A stretch of 64,000 nt of DNA from Triticum aestivum (lineage: Eukaryota; Streptophyta; Magnoliopsida; Poales; Poaceae), in assembly GCF_018294505.1 (NCBI RefSeq), contig NC_057809.1, forward strand, positions 419,853,485-419,917,484, in the 5' to 3' direction. Made by a program: the position numbers and the translations under genes. The notes below the pieces were generated by a model. That model saw only the letters and a list, made by a program, of their open reading frames with translations. It was not told where the DNA came from and ran no database searches. Shown in pieces: positions 61,848-64,000 of the stretch. Within the stretch, counting starts at the first letter, position 1; every line of letters starts with the position of its first letter.

Positions 61848-62653
61848 CTACTGATCATCAGGAAAAGACACATAATATCGCTGAGAGTCCTCGTCGAACT
61901 CCCACTTGAGCTCGTACTCATCACCTGGAGCGGAATCACCTGGACCTGCATCTGGAGATATAGTATCTGTGAGCCACCGGTAGCTGACAGGTGGACCAAC
62001 ACTCAGAGGAGCACTGGCCCGGGGGGGTTAAAATAAGATGACCCTTGAGTCTACAGAACCCAAGGGAAAGAAAAGGCTAGGTGGCAAATGGTAAAACCAA
62101 GGTTGGGCATTGCTGGAAAAGCTTTAATCAAGGCGAAATATCTAGGGGTTCCCATTATAACCCAACCGCGTAAGGAACGCAAAATCCGGGAACATAACAC
62201 CGATATGATGGAAACTAGGGCGGCAAGAGTGGAACAAAACACTAGGCGAGAGGCCGAGCCTTCCACCCTTTACCAGGTATATAGATGCATTAAGATAACA
62301 TAGCAATATAATGATATCCCAACAAGTAAATAAAAGATGTTCCAACAAGGAACGGTCTCCAATCTTCACCTGCAACTAGCAACGCTATAAGAGGGGCTGA
62401 GCAAAGCGGTAACATAGCCAATCAACGGTTTGCTAGGACAATGGTGGGTTAGAGGTTCAACATGGCAATTGGGAGGCTGACAAGCAAAAGGTAGGCATCG
62501 TAGCATTGGCATAGCAAGAGCGAGCAAACTAGCATAGCAAACATAGTAGTGATTTCGAGGGTATGATCATCTTGCCTGCGTAGTTGTCAGAGTTGACTGG
62601 ATCCTCACAAGCAAACTCAACGGGCTCCTCGGTAGCGAACTCGTCTCCCGGCT
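61848..62653 (-). CDS. Candidate spliced LTR micro-gene, exons alpha and beta (family A LTR 4)
   Basis: On the minus strand, alpha is 62653-62576 (78 nt) and beta is 61966-61848 (119 nt). Donor CAG|GCAAG and acceptor GGGTAG are intact, and both exons are open with a matching phase. The 606-bp deletion of this LTR lies wholly inside the intron (now about 609 nt). Its left junction is immediately upstream of beta, leaving GGCTCACAG intact. Confidence 0.4.
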
Positions 62654-64000
62654 CTACCCAAACAAGACAAACAAGCAACAAGGATACAATCGACCACGTG
62701 CAAGACAAAGCAATATGATGAAATGATGACATGTTATGCGGGATGCGATGCGGGATGCAAAATGCAAGATATGACAGGAAATGCATGAACCTGGCCTCAA
62801 CTTGGAATTCCAAGTGTGCCACTGGATAGAGGGGATGAAATCGCTTGAAAACGATATGAAGATTATTGGAATCGGAGTTACGGTTTGGAAATGGCAAGCG
62901 ATTTAAGAATGACACCGGTCTGCGATTTACAGCAAGTAGGCATCCAAATGCAATGAGATGAACATGCTACAGCCACCAAACATGACAACAAAATACATGG
63001 CAGGGATGCACACAAGATGCTTAACAAAAGACTAGCACTGAGCCACGTCCAATTCATCCATTATGAGGTTCAAACAAGCATGCCAAAAACGCAAATGCAA
63101 AACAGATTCCAGACTTAGTGAAATTAACACTTGTCTAAAATTTCAGATCACGAAGCCCTCTTCGGAGCAACAAAACAACATGATACATGACCTGATTAAG
63201 ACAAGTAAGAATATGGCATGGAGCTACTCAACAAGCTTAACAAAAGTCCCAAAGTGACCTGGCAAGGCAAGCATACACCCATAAAGAAGGCACAAAATAC
63301 AAGCTATACATGGCAAGAACAATGGCATAGCATGCACGGATCAACTACAACAACGCCGGCAAAATCGCAAACGAGTTGACGATCTTCCCAGATTCACCAC
63401 GAAGCAAAAGTAGAGCTCGATTGACTCAAGCTAGGGTGCTCCATAATTGCAAACAAAGACATGGATGGATAGAGCATAACATGATTGACAAAACTACTTT
63501 ATTGATCATCCTCAAAAGAGGCACGGATCACTAGGAAACAAGCTGAACATATGGCATCATGAACTAAAATATCCCAGACTTAGTGAAAACAACTAAGTCC
63601 CTGAAAACAGATTTACTGGGTGCCTCACTTTGCAAGCTTGCACAAGTCACCACACACATCCTAAAAATGCATGGGTTGCGCCTCTGGAAATAAGACAAAA
63701 TGCTTAACAAAACATATGAAGGACTCACAAGCATATCATGCACACAATAATCATGGCAAAAATGACAAAAGTCTAAGATGAACTAGCAGATGTGACAATT
63801 AACTCATGAAGCCTCCTTCTAACAGCATTTTGGGCATCAAGATGAGCTCAAATGAAAATGGTGCAATGGAATGAAATGATGTACTCGTCGAGGCGAACAT
63901 TTTGATATACTACGTGTCCAAAATGGAGCTACGGATGCGGAGATATCACTGGTCAAAGTATGCACAAAAATTTAGGGTTAGGGACGAAAAAGTCAACCGA

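Larger units (their letters stand above)
24691..64000 (-). repeat. Tandem family A array: LTR-int-LTR-int-LTR-int-LTR
   Basis: Four LTRs (24691-29066; 34446-37664 plus 45721-46114; 51493-56145; 61523 to the window end) alternate with three interiors of 5379, 5378 and 5377 bp (29067-34445, 46115-51492, 56146-61522). All are head-to-tail on the minus strand and nearly identical. Adjacent interiors share one LTR, with no target duplication or other DNA at the shared LTR borders. This is the product expected from unequal recombination between LTRs. The shared LTRs at 36796-37243 and 54854-55340 contain assembly gaps, so the order depends on scaffolding across those gaps. Confidence 0.8.
61523..64000 (-). 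repeat. Family A LTR 4 (runs off the window)
   Basis: Starts TGTAACGCCCTCG and continues to the end of the window. It has lost 606 bp between GCCAC repeats (junction about 61974-61978; LTR 1 coordinates 25094-25704) and about 153 bp at 63258-63262. Whether it is the array's last LTR or is followed by another interior cannot be seen. Confidence 0.9.

Overview
The window is repeat-dense intergenic DNA of a large-genome grass. The Copia (Angela/BARE-like) and Gypsy families, and the deep nesting, point to a Triticeae (wheat/Aegilops/barley-type) chromosome. I see no intact host gene, tRNA, rRNA or CRISPR array. Almost every base belongs to an LTR retrotransposon, and every polyprotein is broken. 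Seven runs of N (302-863 bases) all lie inside long LTRs, next to or within GC-rich segments.

Layout. 1-1167: right end of a Gypsy LTR related to the array described below. 1168-23350: one Copia LTR, cut into three pieces (1168-1622, 14707-14837, 23273-23350) by two nested insertions. The first is a 13.1-kb plus-strand Gypsy element with ~4.8-kb LTRs and a non-coding interior ('family B', 1623-14706). The second is an 8.4-kb minus-strand Fatima-like Gypsy element (14838-23272, perfect CCTTC target duplication). That element keeps gag and protease, lacks RT-RNase H-integrase, and carries an intron-containing antisense gene. 23351-23925: two exons of a PDR/ABCG transporter pseudogene, abutted by the Copia LTR. 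23926-24690: unassigned sequence. 24691-64000: a head-to-tail array of a minus-strand chromodomain Gypsy element ('family A', Tekay/Del-like), LTR-int-LTR-int-LTR-int-LTR, with three interiors of 5377-5379 bp. The second LTR is interrupted by an 8.06-kb Angela-like Copia element (37665-45720, GCCTT target duplication).

The observation I rate highest is not on the usual feature list. The LTRs of families A and B, which are different in sequence, share a cryptic two-exon reading frame in the element's sense direction. An acidic exon (75 nt in B, 78 nt in A) follows a polypyrimidine-AG acceptor and ends at CAG|GCAAG, a GC-AG type donor. It joins in the same phase, making an Asp codon in both families, to a terminal exon of 101 or 119 nt rich in Asp/Glu/Tyr. 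That exon ends in a similar motif (YYV..P..DD(D)Q) about 280-300 bp before the LTR end. Exon lengths and frames are kept in all LTR copies where both exons survive. This looks like an LTR-encoded spliced micro-gene; expression and novelty are untested here.

Order of events (inferred): PDR relic, then the Copia LTR, then family B and the Fatima-like element into that LTR. Separately, family A inserted, became a tandem multimer by LTR-LTR recombination, and its second LTR then received the Angela-like Copia. The array order crosses assembly gaps in two internal LTRs and needs long-read confirmation.
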